A DNA stretch of 64,000 nucleotides, from positions 558,001 to 622,000 of the forward strand of contig NZ_BMSE01000002.1 of NCBI RefSeq assembly GCF_014648995.1, read 5' to 3'. This DNA comes from Streptomyces massasporeus (GTDB lineage: Bacteria > Actinomycetota > Actinomycetes > Streptomycetales > Streptomycetaceae). A program made the translations under genes and the position numbers. The notes beneath the pieces were generated by a model that saw only the letters and a program-made list of their open reading frames with translations, ran no database searches and had not been told where the DNA came from. Positions 1-8,925 of the stretch are shown here, in pieces (the stretch's first letter is position 1; each line of letters opens with the position of its first letter).

Positions 1-153
1 GGGCACGCGGTGGCCCGCGGGCTGGTCAACTTCGACGCCAAGGAGATCCCGCGGCTCATCGGCCGCTCCACCCGGGAACTGGCCCGCGATCTCGGACCCG
101 CGTACGAACGTGAGGTCGTACACAGGGACGACCTGGTGGTCCTGCACCCGTAA
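1..153 (+). CDS. proB: Glutamate 5-kinase, C-terminal end (partial)
   Basis: The last 50 codons of a gene that begins outside the window. The reading frame ends with TAA at 151–153. The residues, with the stretch FDAKEIPRLIGRSTREL, match the C-terminal PUA-type domain of glutamate 5-kinase, which phosphorylates glutamate in the first step of proline synthesis. The second enzyme of the pathway, proA, lies 665 bp downstream, which supports the call. The kinase domain itself is not visible. A short inverted repeat (AACGTCC at 162–168, GGACGTT at 181–187) follows the stop and may end the transcript. Confidence 0.85.
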   Translation, partial: GHAVARGLVNFDAKEIPRLIGRSTRELARDLGPAYEREVVHRDDLVVLHP

Positions 154-277
154 TGGGTCGAAACGTCCGCCCCCGGTGGTGGACGTTCCGCAAAACCGCC
201 ACGCGACGCCTTGCGGCCTGCTCAACTTTGTCCCAGGGAACTGTTCCGCAGCAGCGCCAAGCGCAAAGGAGGCCGTC

Positions 278-745
278 GTGAGACGAGTGCGCCCTGGGAC
301 TCAAGTGTCCCGCGGTGGTGCCGGCTCCCGTGCGGCCGGTGAGGAGCGCGCCCTGACGAGCGTGGCGGCCGGGGACCGGTTCCAGGGCGAGGAACCCGGC
401 GACACCCCGCGGCTGTGGCACGTCACCCTCAGCGTCTCCGGCAAGGAGGCCCCGCTCCCGGAGGTCCGGCGCGCCCTGGAGCAGCTCGCCCACGACCATC
501 CCTTCTTCCTGACCAGCCGATACGCGGTCGACCACGCGGAGATCCGCTACTGGGAGGAGGCCCGCGACCTGCACGACGCGGCCGCCGTCGCCCTGCGCCT
601 GTGGGGGGAGCACCGGCAGACCGCCGGGCTGCCGCCCTGGGAGATCGTCGGCCTGGAGGTCATCGACCGCGCCACGTACCACCAGCGCATCGCGGAGGGG
701 TACGGGCCGCCCCCGGCCTCGCCCGTCGGAGTTCACCCGTTTTGA
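278..745 (+). CDS. Conserved hypothetical protein between proB and proA
   Basis: A 155-residue soluble protein of unknown function. The GTG start at 278 is chosen because the strong ribosome-binding sequence AAAGGAGG lies just upstream (about 266–273); a longer frame open from 110 would overlap proB and lacks such a site. The first 45 residues are rich in Arg, Gly and Ala and may be disordered. The rest alternates helix and strand, with the conserved-looking patches LWHVTLSVSGKEAPLPEVRR and WEIVGLEVIDR. There is no signal peptide or membrane segment. The position between proB and proA is suggestive but does not define a role. Confidence 0.75.
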   Translation: MRRVRPGTQVSRGGAGSRAAGEERALTSVAAGDRFQGEEPGDTPRLWHVTLSVSGKEAPLPEVRRALEQLAHDHPFFLTSRYAVDHAEIRYWEEARDLHDAAAVALRLWGEHRQTAGLPPWEIVGLEVIDRATYHQRIAEGYGPPPASPVGVHPF

Positions 746-817
746 TCCGGTCCGGGAAACGTCTCGGGGTGTGAAACGCGCGATGAACGGATCCGCCGGG
801 CGCACTACGCTTCCCTC

Positions 818-2104
818 ATGACCACGCTTTCGCCGTACGACTCCATGTCCCCGGTCACCGAGGCCGCCTACCGCGCCAAGGCCGCCGCCGCGACCCTCGC
901 GCCGCTGCCCCGGGCCGAGAAGGACGACGCGCTGCTCGCCATCGCGGACGCGCTGGAGGTCCGTGCGAGCGAGATCGTCGAGGCCAACTCCAAGGATGTC
1001 GCCAAGGCCCGCGAGGCCGGCATCAGCGAGGGCATGATCGACCGGCTCACGCTCACCCCCGAGCGGATCCGCGCCATCGCCTCCGACGTGCGCGACGTGG
1101 CCGCGCTGCCCGACCCGGTCGGCGAGGTCGTCCGCGGCTCCACGTTGCCCAACGGCATCGACCTGCGCCAGGTCCGCGTGCCGCTCGGCGTCGTCGGGAT
1201 CATCTACGAGGGCCGCCCGAACGTCACCGTCGACGCCGCCGCCCTCTGCCTGAAGTCCGGCAACGCGGTCCTGCTGCGCGGCTCCTCCTCGGCGTACCAG
1301 TCGAACACCGCCCTGGTGCGCGTCCTGCGCGACGCCGTCGGCGGGGCCGGACTGCCCGCCGACGCCATCCAGCTCGTCCCCGGCGAGAGCCGCGACAGCG
1401 TGCGCGAGCTGATGCGCGCCCGCGGCCTGGTCGACGTGCTCATCCCGCGCGGCGGCGCCTCCCTGATCAACACGGTCGTCCAGGAGTCCGTCGTCCCGGT
1501 CATCGAGACCGGCACCGGCAACTGCCACGTCTACGTCGACGCGCAGGCCGACCTCGACATGGCCGTCGAGATCCTGATCAACTCCAAGGCCCAGCGGGTC
1601 GGCGTCTGCAACGCCGCCGAGACCCTGCTGGTCCACCAGGACATCGCCGCCGCGTTCCTGCCCCGCGCCCTGGACGCCCTCGCGGAGGCCGGCGTCACCG
1701 TGCACGCCGACGAGCGCGTGCAGGCCTACGCCGGGGACTCCAAGGCCACCGTCGTCGAGGCGACGGCCGAGGACTGGGAGACCGAGTACCTGTCGTACGA
1801 CATCGCCGCCGCGGTCGTGGACTCCCTGGACAAGGCCGTCGAGCACATCCGGCTGTGGACCTCCGGCCACACCGAGGCCATCGTGACGACCTCCCAGCAG
1901 GCCGCCCGCCGCTTCACCCAGCTGGTCGACTCGACCACCGTCGCCGTGAACGCCTCCACCCGCTTCACCGACGGCGGCCAGTTCGGCTTCGGCGCCGAGA
2001 TCGGCATCTCCACGCAGAAGCTGCACGCCCGCGGCCCCATGGGCCTGCCGGAGCTGACCAGCACGAAGTACATCGTCACCGGGGACGGGCACGTACGGCG
2101 CTGA
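818..2104 (+). CDS. proA: Gamma-glutamyl phosphate reductase
   Basis: A 428-residue enzyme of the usual family length. It reduces L-glutamyl-5-phosphate with NADPH to glutamate semialdehyde, the second step of proline synthesis, in the cytoplasm. Family hallmarks include [20 protein letters not shown] near residue 120, [10 protein letters not shown], and the catalytic-cysteine region [17 protein letters not shown] near residue 265. The sequence TACGCT at 806–811 lies 12 nt before the ATG at 818, the spacing expected for a −10 box of a leaderless message. proA may therefore be transcribed separately from proB. Confidence 0.96.
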   Translation: MTTLSPYDSMSPVTEAAYRAKAAAATLAPLPRAEKDDALLAIADALEVRASEIVEANSKDVAKAREAGISEGMIDRLTLTPERIRAIASDVRDVAALPDPVGEVVRGSTLPNGIDLRQVRVPLGVVGIIYEGRPNVTVDAAALCLKSGNAVLLRGSSSAYQSNTALVRVLRDAVGGAGLPADAIQLVPGESRDSVRELMRARGLVDVLIPRGGASLINTVVQESVVPVIETGTGNCHVYVDAQADLDMAVEILINSKAQRVGVCNAAETLLVHQDIAAAFLPRALDALAEAGVTVHADERVQAYAGDSKATVVEATAEDWETEYLSYDIAAAVVDSLDKAVEHIRLWTSGHTEAIVTTSQQAARRFTQLVDSTTVAVNASTRFTDGGQFGFGAEIGISTQKLHARGPMGLPELTSTKYIVTGDGHVRR

Positions 2105-2297
2105 CCCGCGCTTCCCCGCAGCGCGGGGGTATGCAAGCAGCCGTATGACCGTGCAGGTCATCCTGATGGCGCAGACGCGCGCGACCGGAGTGCCCGGGCG
2201 GGACTGCGCCGTCCGGGCCCCGCGCGAGCCGTCTCAACCGGCGGATGAATTTCCGTACCGTCTGCCCAAATTGACCCCCCAGGTCTACTCTGGATTC

Positions 2298-2873
2298 GTG
2301 CCGGAGGACGTGGGGGGCACGCCGTTTCCGGACGGCCGGGAGCCCGACGACGACCACGACCGCGGGGTGTCGGACGAAGAGTTCGCCTCCGTGGTCTTCG
2401 ACGAGGCCTTCGTACGCGCGGCCGTGGTGCACGAGCCGACAGCGGTGGAGCGCCTCCTGGCCGCGGCGCAGGCGAGAGCCGAGGCCTCCGAGGCGGAGTC
2501 GCGCCGCGCCCACACCAGAGGCGAACGCTTCGACGACCGGTACGGTCCGGACGGGCGGGGAGATTTCGGCCATGATCCCGACCTCGACGAGTTCGACGAC
2601 CCCGATGTCATCGAGGGCCACTACGGCAGCACCGGGCCGTACTCCAAACAGGTCCGCTGGCACCGCCCCGTCGCCTGGCTGCTCGCCCTCGTGATGGGCA
2701 TCGGCATGGTCGCCCTGGCCTTCACGGCGGTCTACCGGGGCGCGTCCTCCAACCGGGACGAGCCCGCGCCACCGCCCGCCTCCACCGGCCTGGAACAGGG
2801 CAGCGGAGCCGCCCCTTCGGCTTCCGCCGACTACTCCCAGCCGGCCGTCTCGGTGATCCCCCGCAGCCCCTGA
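2298..2873 (+). CDS. Single-pass membrane protein with SVVFDE motif
   Basis: A 191-residue predicted membrane protein. The acidic N-terminal half includes the segment SVVFDEAFVRAA followed by an E–x–ER helix. One membrane helix (about residues 130–150, PVAWLLALVMGIGMVALAFT) is followed by a Pro/Ser-rich outer tail. The GTG at 2298 is preferred over an upstream start at 2145 because TACTCT at 2286–2291 sits at leaderless spacing. The next gene carries the same SVVFDE(A/S)FVRAA motif, so the two are probably paralogues that share an intracellular interaction or assembly feature. Function unknown. Confidence 0.7.
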   Translation: MPEDVGGTPFPDGREPDDDHDRGVSDEEFASVVFDEAFVRAAVVHEPTAVERLLAAAQARAEASEAESRRAHTRGERFDDRYGPDGRGDFGHDPDLDEFDDPDVIEGHYGSTGPYSKQVRWHRPVAWLLALVMGIGMVALAFTAVYRGASSNRDEPAPPPASTGLEQGSGAAPSASADYSQPAVSVIPRSP

Positions 2874-2962
2874 CCGGAACCCGCCCATCCTGGTGAGAAC
2901 CTGTCAGAACTTGTGGAGCAGCCGGGCGTTTACCCGAGCTTCCGGCGACCTACCCTGAAGAT

Positions 2963-4039
2963 ATGGGCGGGCCAGGAAACCCACCTGAGGGGGGTCCCGA
3001 GGGCGCCCCCGGAGGTGGAGAGGACGAGTACCGATCCGTCGTCTTCGACGAGTCGTTCGTCCGTGCTGCCCGCCTCCAGGAGTTCTCCGCGCAGGAGCGC
3101 ATCGCCGACCACGCGCCCGCCGTGCGACGCCGGCCGCCCCTGCGCCGGGGCCTGTCCCGGCAGGCCCTGGTCCTGGTCCTGCTGATCGCCGTCGCCTTCG
3201 GCACCGCGATCTACATGGGCGTACGGCACCCCTACCAGGCCCCCGCCGCCAGGGAGCCCATCGAGCCTCTGCGGATGACCGTCATCCCGCTCGCCCCCGA
3301 GGGCAAGGTGCCCGGCACTCCCGACCTGGCGAACCTGTACGAGCACAGCCCCGCCGCACAGTTCCGGACCGGCGCGGAGGGCGTGCCACTGCCCGCCTCG
3401 CGGCGCACCGCGCACTTCTCGGACAGCCAGGTCGTGAGCGCCCTGAGCACCGCCAAGGACTACATCGTGCGGTCGGCCCTCGACCCGGAGGTGCTCACGG
3501 GCGGAGAGGTCAGGGCCGTCCGCGTACTGCTCGACCCCGAGCAACTGGACCAGTTCGACCAGAGCTTCACCCGCCCCACCGCCGACGGCCGCCACGCGCC
3601 CACCGGCTGGCTGGTCCGCTTCGACCCCTCGCGCGCCCAGCTCGCCGACCACAAGGTCCGGGTCCAGGGCACGCTGCAGGCCGCCGAGGCCGACGCGTCC
3701 ACCCTCGAGGTCACCGCCGACCACACGTTCGTGTACGCGCTGCGGGCGACCGGGTCCGGCTCCGGTGGCAAGGACGAGGTGTCCCTGTTCACCCTCCGGC
3801 GCGAGCTGCACTTCCGCTTCGACCGCGACGACCTGCGGCTGCACCAGACCCAGCTCGTCGTCTCCTACGTCCAGGCCGGCCCGCTCTCCTGCGCCGAGGA
3901 CTCCACGAACCATCTGAGACCCCTCCTGGCCGGCCAGACGGCCAAGGAGGGCGGCCCCGCGGGCACCGACCCCTACGCCACGGGCAGCGCGACGGCCCTG
4001 TGCGGCACGCTGGCGACGAGCGCGCAGCCGAAGGTCTGA
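2963..4039 (+). CDS. Membrane protein, SVVFDE-motif paralogue
   Basis: A 358-residue protein with the N-terminal motif YRSVVFDESFVRAARLQEF at about residues 23–41, a single membrane helix near residues 72–90 (ALVLVLLIAVAFGTAIYMGV), and a large C-terminal domain that would face outside. The outer domain looks folded (alternating strands, two late cysteines) but I do not recognise it. TACCCT at 2951–2956 lies 12 nt before the ATG, consistent with a leaderless transcript. The shared N-terminal motif links it to the preceding gene, with which it probably functions. It converges with the M48 protease gene downstream. Confidence 0.8.
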   Translation: MGGPGNPPEGGPEGAPGGGEDEYRSVVFDESFVRAARLQEFSAQERIADHAPAVRRRPPLRRGLSRQALVLVLLIAVAFGTAIYMGVRHPYQAPAAREPIEPLRMTVIPLAPEGKVPGTPDLANLYEHSPAAQFRTGAEGVPLPASRRTAHFSDSQVVSALSTAKDYIVRSALDPEVLTGGEVRAVRVLLDPEQLDQFDQSFTRPTADGRHAPTGWLVRFDPSRAQLADHKVRVQGTLQAAEADASTLEVTADHTFVYALRATGSGSGGKDEVSLFTLRRELHFRFDRDDLRLHQTQLVVSYVQAGPLSCAEDSTNHLRPLLAGQTAKEGGPAGTDPYATGSATALCGTLATSAQPKV

Positions 4040-4070
4040 GGGGCCGCAGGGCCGGAAGGGGTCTAGCTGT

Positions 4071-5192
4071 CTAGCTGCCCTCGCGCGGCGGCCGGTCGTC
4101 CCCCGAGGAGTCCGACGGGCCCGTCTGTGGCCCCTGGGGCGGCTTCGGGGACGCGTTCGTGAAGCCGCCGAAGCCGCGGCGGACCCGGTCGCCCAGGTCG
4201 CCGGCGCCGCCCGCGAGGTCGGTGACCAGCTTCATCAGCGGGTCCTTGGAGCTCTTCACATGGCTGCCGTAGTGGTTCGCCGACTCGCGCCAGGAGTCCC
4301 GGACCGAGGTGTCCTTGTCCTCGTCGCGCCGCGGGTAGTGGCCGTCCATGATCCGCTGGTAGTCCCGCGACTCGGCCCACTTCTTCAGCTCGGCCGCCCG
4401 CACGGTGGTGAAGGGGTGGGAGCGGGGCAGCACGTTGAGGATCTTCAGCACCGAGTCGCGCAGGTCACCGCCCGCCTCGTACTCCTCGGCCTGCGCGAGG
4501 AACGCGTCCACGTTCATCTCGTGCAGGTGGTTGCCGCCCGCGATCTTCATCAGACCCCGCATGGAGGCCTGCAGATCCTGCCCGACCAGCAGCCCGGCCC
4601 GGTCCGCTGAGAGCTCCGACTTGCGGAACCACTCCCGCAGGCCGGTCACGATCGCCATGATGGCGAGGTTGCCCAGGGGGATCCAGGCGACCCGGACGGC
4701 GAGGCTGGTCAGGAACAGCAGGATCGTCCGGTAGACCGAGTGACCGGACAGCGCGTGGCCCACCTCGTGCCCGACGACCGCCCGCATCTCCTCCTCGTCG
4801 AGGAGCTCCACGAGGCCCGTGGTGACGACGATGATCGGCTCGTCCAGACCGATGCACATCGCGTTCGGCTGCGGGTCCTGGTTCACGTACATCGGCGGGA
4901 CCTTCTCCAGGTCCAGGATGTAGCAGGCGTCCCGCAGCATCACGTTCAGATGGGCGAACTGCTGGTCCGAGACCCGCACCGAGTCGGACAGGAACAGCAG
5001 CCGCAGACTGCGCTCGGGAAGCAGGCCGCTGAGCGCCTTGAACACCGTGTCGAAACCGCTCAGCTTGCGCAGCGCCACCAGGGCGGAGCGGTCGGCCGGG
5101 TGCTCGTAGGTGCGCGAGGAGATCCCGGGGAAGCGCCTGCGCTGCCTGCTCGGCACGTGCTCGTGCCCGTTGTGCTCGTGGCCGTCGGACAT
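4071..5192 (-). CDS. M48-family (HtpX-like) zinc metalloprotease
   Basis: A 373-residue peptidase. The zinc-binding motif HEVGH (in VVGHEVGHALSGH, about residues 141–153) and the third-ligand region KSELSADRAG about 50 residues later are typical of M48 peptidases. A hydrophobic stretch between them (RTILLFLTSLAVRVAWIPLG and on) suggests membrane association as in HtpX, which degrades damaged membrane proteins. The N-terminus is His-rich (HEHNGHEH), possibly metal-binding. The C-terminal 60 residues are Gly/Pro-rich and disordered. The gene is transcribed against its neighbours, with 123 bp to the next plus-strand gene. Confidence 0.9.
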   Translation of the reverse strand: MSDGHEHNGHEHVPSRQRRRFPGISSRTYEHPADRSALVALRKLSGFDTVFKALSGLLPERSLRLLFLSDSVRVSDQQFAHLNVMLRDACYILDLEKVPPMYVNQDPQPNAMCIGLDEPIIVVTTGLVELLDEEEMRAVVGHEVGHALSGHSVYRTILLFLTSLAVRVAWIPLGNLAIMAIVTGLREWFRKSELSADRAGLLVGQDLQASMRGLMKIAGGNHLHEMNVDAFLAQAEEYEAGGDLRDSVLKILNVLPRSHPFTTVRAAELKKWAESRDYQRIMDGHYPRRDEDKDTSVRDSWRESANHYGSHVKSSKDPLMKLVTDLAGGAGDLGDRVRRGFGGFTNASPKPPQGPQTGPSDSSGDDRPPREGS

Positions 5193-5315
5193 GTCTTCCC
5201 CCAGCGTCTGGTGTGACCTTTGCGGCCCTTTGTGCGGGCTTTTGCTTCCCCGAGGCAGAGCCCAGCCTAGGCGGAGTTACGGTGGTCGGGCAGTACAGCG
5301 AAGGAGACCACCGTC

Positions 5316-5474
5316 ATGGAGCACCACCCCGCATCCGCCTGGCTCGCCGGGGCCGCGAACGCCGCCGGGGGACAAGGACCGGGGATGCTGCGGATCGTGC
5401 TGATCGTGATGATCCTGGGCTGTGCGCTGACCGCGTGGTTCCTGCTGCGTGGCTACAGACGGAAGGACGACTGA
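5316..5474 (+). CDS. Tiny membrane protein (52 aa)
   Basis: A short gene with a good ribosome-binding site (GAAGGAGA at 5300–5307, ATG at 5316). The product has one strong membrane helix (MLRIVLIVMILGCALTAWFL, about residues 24–43) and a positively charged end (RGYRRKDD), so the C-terminus should face the cytoplasm. The family is unknown to me. A second tiny membrane protein follows at 5640, and both precede nadD. Confidence 0.65.
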   Translation: MEHHPASAWLAGAANAAGGQGPGMLRIVLIVMILGCALTAWFLLRGYRRKDD

Positions 5475-5639
5475 GGCCACGCGAAGGTTCCCCGCCGGGC
5501 CCCCGGGACCGGCCCCGGCGGCGGCACGCGTGACGGCCCGCGGCGTGAACAAGCGGAGTCGGGGTGATCGCGGAACGGGCGCCCGCTTACGATGAGCCGA
5601 CGTCTTTAACCCGCCCTCACGCGATAGGTCCTGCCGAAG

Positions 5640-5804
5640 ATGAGCTTCCACAGCACCGCTGCCCAGTTGGTCACCCTCGCCGCCGAGGGTGAAGAGCACG
5701 GCGGAAATCACGAGAGCCTCAGCCCCTACCTCACCGGCGGTGGCGCCCTCTTCATCCTGCTGCTCCTGCTGTGGATCACCACCCGCTTCAACCGCGACCG
5801 CTGA
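5640..5804 (+). CDS. Tiny membrane protein (54 aa)
   Basis: A 54-residue protein with an amphipathic N-terminus containing Glu/His/Asn, a Gly-Gly-Gly turn, one membrane helix ([13 protein letters not shown]) and a short basic tail (RFNRDR). The ATG at 5640 is the only reasonable start. TACGAT near 5588 may be its −10 box. The compact hydrophobic-helix-plus-basic-tail form suggests a small regulatory or scaffold membrane peptide, but no function can be assigned. Confidence 0.6.
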   Translation: MSFHSTAAQLVTLAAEGEEHGGNHESLSPYLTGGGALFILLLLLWITTRFNRDR

Positions 5805-5889
5805 GACCGGCGGGGCATCCCGCCGAGGATGCCCGGGGGACCACGGGGGCGGCCGGAGCCCTCAGGCAGGGCCGGTAGGGTCTGCACGC

Positions 5890-6633
5890 ATGGGAGAGCA
5901 GGACATGCCTACCGGTCCGGCGAACGAGACGCCGCACGACCCGGCACGGGACACGGCGAGCGGAACCGAGCGACACTCGGAGCCCCGCCGTGCCTCCGCG
6001 GTGGCCGGCCGGACCGGCGGCCCCGGAAAGAGCCCGTCGCGACCGGGCAAGCGTCGCCTCGGTGTCATGGGCGGCACCTTCGACCCGATCCACCACGGGC
6101 ACCTGGTGGCGGCCAGCGAGGTCGCCGCGGCGTTCCACCTCGACGAGGTGGTCTTCGTGCCGACGGGCCAGCCCTGGCAGAAGACCCACCGCAGCGTCTC
6201 CCCGGCCGAGGACCGCTACCTGATGACGGTCATCGCGACCGCCGAGAACCCGCAGTTCTCCGTGAGCCGCATCGACATCGACCGCGGCGGCCCCACCTAC
6301 ACCGTGGACACGCTGCGCGACCTGCGCGCGCTCAACCCGGACACGGACCTGTTCTTCATCACCGGCGCCGACGCGCTCGCCCAGATCCTGACCTGGCGGG
6401 ACAGCGAGGAGCTGTTCTCCCTGGCGCACTTCATCGGGGCCACCCGGCCGGGCCACCACCTGGACGACTCCGGACTCCCGGAGGGCGGTGTCTCGCTCGT
6501 GGAGGTTCCGGCTCTGGCCATCTCCTCCACGGACTGCCGTGCGAGAGTCGCCAAGGGCGACCCCATCTGGTACCTGGTGCCGGACGGCGTCGTGCGCTAT
6601 ATCGACAAGCGCGAGCTGTACCGCGGCGAGTGA
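5890..6633 (+). CDS. nadD: Nicotinate-nucleotide adenylyltransferase
   Basis: A 247-residue enzyme that joins nicotinate mononucleotide and ATP to form deamido-NAD in NAD synthesis. The nucleotidyltransferase motif [12 protein letters not shown] occurs near residue 60, and the second site SSTDCR near residue 215 matches the family's ISSTxxR. The first 55 residues are a polar extension. TAGGGT at 5876–5881 fits a leaderless start at ATG 5890; the ATG at 5905 is an alternative with a Shine–Dalgarno-like GGAGAG. It opens a close-packed run with the LCP-like gene, rsfS and a phosphatase, an order common in actinomycetes. Confidence 0.93.
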   Translation: MGEQDMPTGPANETPHDPARDTASGTERHSEPRRASAVAGRTGGPGKSPSRPGKRRLGVMGGTFDPIHHGHLVAASEVAAAFHLDEVVFVPTGQPWQKTHRSVSPAEDRYLMTVIATAENPQFSVSRIDIDRGGPTYTVDTLRDLRALNPDTDLFFITGADALAQILTWRDSEELFSLAHFIGATRPGHHLDDSGLPEGGVSLVEVPALAISSTDCRARVAKGDPIWYLVPDGVVRYIDKRELYRGE

Positions 6634-6649
6634 GCCGAGAGGGGCACCG

Positions 6650-8374
6650 GTGAACGACCGATACGACGCGGGGTCCGCGGGATACGGCGCCGACCAGTAC
6701 GAGCTCGTCGGCTACGACGAGTACGGCCAGCCTGTCTACCGGCAGGTCCCGCCACAGCAGACCCAGCAGCAGACCTACGACCCGTACACCCAGCAGCACC
6801 AGCAGGGCTACGGCTACGACCCGTACGCGCAGCAGGGGCAGCAGCAGGGACAGCAGCCCCCGCCCGCCTACGACTACGGCACCGGCGGGCAGCCCGCTCC
6901 CGACTACGGCTCCTACGACCCGTACGGCACCGCCACGCACCAGGGCGGTGCCGCGCAGGGCGCCCCGCACGACCCCTACGGCCAGACCGCCGCCGGTACC
7001 ACCACCGGCCGGCAGCCCCGAGTCGCCGAACAGACCGCTCACATCCCGCAGCAGGCCGGCCCCGACCACGACCGGGAAGCCCCCGACGAGCCGCAACGGG
7101 ATTACCACACCGAGCAGTTCGCCTTCGTCGAGGAACCGGACGCCAACTCCGAAGACGTCATCGACTGGCTGAAGTTCACCGAGAACCGCACCGAACGCCG
7201 CGAGGAGGCCCGGCGCCGGGCCCGCGGCAGGATCGTGGCCCTGGTGGTCGTCCTCGCACTCGTCGTGGCCGGCGGCGTCGGCTACCTCTGGTACGCGGGG
7301 AAGCTGCCCGGTCTGTCGTCCGAGGACTCCAAGGCGGGCACCGCGACGGCCGCCGGCGCCCAGAAGCGCGACGTGATCGTCGTCCACCTGCACGACACCA
7401 AGGGCGGCGGCACCTCCACGGCCCTCCTCGTCGACAACACCACCACCGAGCGGGGCACCACCGTCCTGGTACCCAACTCCCTCGCCCTGACCAGCGACGA
7501 CGGCACCACGACGACGCTCGCCAAGTCGGTCGAGGACGACGGCTCCGACGGCACCCGCGACGCGCTCGACACGGTCCTCGGCACCGACATCGAGGGCACC
7601 TGGCGCCTGGACACCCCCTACCTGCAGAACCTCGTCGACCTCGTCGGCAACATCGACGTCGACACCGACGCCGAGGTGCCCGACCCCGCCGCCAAGAAGA
7701 AGGGCGAGGCCCCGCTGGTCAACAAGGGCCGGGACCAGACCCTGAGCGGCAAGATGGCGGTCGCCTACGCCACCTACCGCGCCCCCGGCGAGGCCCAGAA
7801 CGCCCAGCTGGAGCGCTTCGGCCAGGTCATGCAGGGCGTCCTGCGCAAGATGTCCTCCGACCCGCAGGCCGCGACGACCACCATCCAGACCCTCGCGCAG
7901 ATCCTCGACCCGTCCCTCACCGACAAGGACCTCGGCACCTTCCTCGCCGGGCTCTCCGACCTCGCCAAGGGCGGCGACGTCAAGACCGATCTGCTGCCCG
8001 TCCAGAACGACGGCACGCTCAGCGCCCAGGCGAGCGCGCGGGTCGTCAAGAACGTCCTCGGCGGCACCGCCAAGAGCCCCGACAAGGACGCCGCCGTCAG
8101 CGTCTCGGTGCAGAACGCCACCGGCGTCAAGGACAACACCGAGAAGGCCCGCGTCGTGCTCCTCAACGGCGGCTTCACCTTCCTGGAGGGCGGCACCGGC
8201 ACCGCCCGGACCATCTCCCAGGTCGTCTACGCCGACGCCGCCGACAAGGCGAACGCCGCCGAGGTCGCCAAGACCCTCGGCCTGTCCGCGGGGTCCGTCT
8301 CGAAGGGCAAGACCTCGGGGAGCGCGGACGTCTCCGTGGTCCTCGGCCAGGACTACAAGCCGTCCGCCGGCTAG
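6650..8374 (+). CDS. LCP-like / LytR_C domain membrane protein
   Basis: A 574-residue protein. The N-terminal 160 residues are a Gln/Tyr/Pro/Gly-rich disordered cytoplasmic region with repeated YDPY-type units. One membrane helix follows (about 195–215, IVALVVVLALVVAGGVGYLW). An extracellular domain resembles LytR–CpsA–Psr proteins, which attach glycopolymers to peptidoglycan, and a LytR_C domain lies at the C-terminus (about 480–570). The places where active LCP enzymes carry their Arg/Asp ligands (RSDT and SIPRD) read GGTST and LVPNS here, so the LCP fold may be non-catalytic. The GTG at 6650 follows GAGAGGGG. The gene lies 16 nt after nadD. Confidence 0.75.
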   Translation: MNDRYDAGSAGYGADQYELVGYDEYGQPVYRQVPPQQTQQQTYDPYTQQHQQGYGYDPYAQQGQQQGQQPPPAYDYGTGGQPAPDYGSYDPYGTATHQGGAAQGAPHDPYGQTAAGTTTGRQPRVAEQTAHIPQQAGPDHDREAPDEPQRDYHTEQFAFVEEPDANSEDVIDWLKFTENRTERREEARRRARGRIVALVVVLALVVAGGVGYLWYAGKLPGLSSEDSKAGTATAAGAQKRDVIVVHLHDTKGGGTSTALLVDNTTTERGTTVLVPNSLALTSDDGTTTTLAKSVEDDGSDGTRDALDTVLGTDIEGTWRLDTPYLQNLVDLVGNIDVDTDAEVPDPAAKKKGEAPLVNKGRDQTLSGKMAVAYATYRAPGEAQNAQLERFGQVMQGVLRKMSSDPQAATTTIQTLAQILDPSLTDKDLGTFLAGLSDLAKGGDVKTDLLPVQNDGTLSAQASARVVKNVLGGTAKSPDKDAAVSVSVQNATGVKDNTEKARVVLLNGGFTFLEGGTGTARTISQVVYADAADKANAAEVAKTLGLSAGSVSKGKTSGSADVSVVLGQDYKPSAG

Positions 8375-8478
8375 TCGACGGGAGCGCGCTCCCCACGTGA
8401 TCCCCGTAATCGCGTGGGGGGCTCGCTGCGGTCCGTGAGACCCTTGGTGTCAAGTGTCCGCCGACCGAAAGCCATGCA

Positions 8479-8925
8479 GTGACCGTGACCGACCGCTCTC
8501 ACGAGCTGATCAACACCGCCGCCCAGGCGGCCGCCGACAAGCTGGCCCACGACATCGTCGCCTACGACGTCAGTGACGTGCTGTCCATCACGGACGCCTT
8601 CCTGCTGGCCTCGGCACCCAACGACCGCCAGGTCAAGGCGATCGTCGACGAGATCGAGGAGCGCCTCTCGAAGGAACTCGGCGCCAAGCCGGTGCGCCGC
8701 GAGGGCGACCGCGAGGCCCGCTGGGTACTGCTCGACTACGTCGACATCGTCGTCCACGTCCAGCACAGCGAGGAGCGCGTCTTCTACGCCCTGGAGCGGC
8801 TGTGGAAGGACTGCCCCGAGGTCGAACTGCCCGAGGAGGCCAAGGCCACCCGCGGGAAGGCCGAGGAGCACGCCAAGCTGCGGGCGGCCGAGGAGGCGGC
8901 GGAGCTGGACGGTGACTGGCGGTGA
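8479..8925 (+). CDS. rsfS: Ribosomal silencing factor RsfS
   Basis: A 148-residue member of the RsfS/iojap/YbeB family, which binds ribosomal protein L14 and blocks 50S–30S joining during starvation. Recognisable stretches are AYDVSDVLSITDAFLLAS, ANDRQVKAIVDEIEERL-type residues, and DYVDIVVHVQHSEERVFY. The acidic C-terminal tail (EELPEEAKA…AAEL) is an actinobacterial extension. GTG at 8479 is used; GTG at 8485 is an alternative. The stop overlaps the next start (GTGA at 8922–8925), implying translational coupling with the phosphatase. Confidence 0.93.
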   Translation: MTVTDRSHELINTAAQAAADKLAHDIVAYDVSDVLSITDAFLLASAPNDRQVKAIVDEIEERLSKELGAKPVRREGDREARWVLLDYVDIVVHVQHSEERVFYALERLWKDCPEVELPEEAKATRGKAEEHAKLRAAEEAAELDGDWR

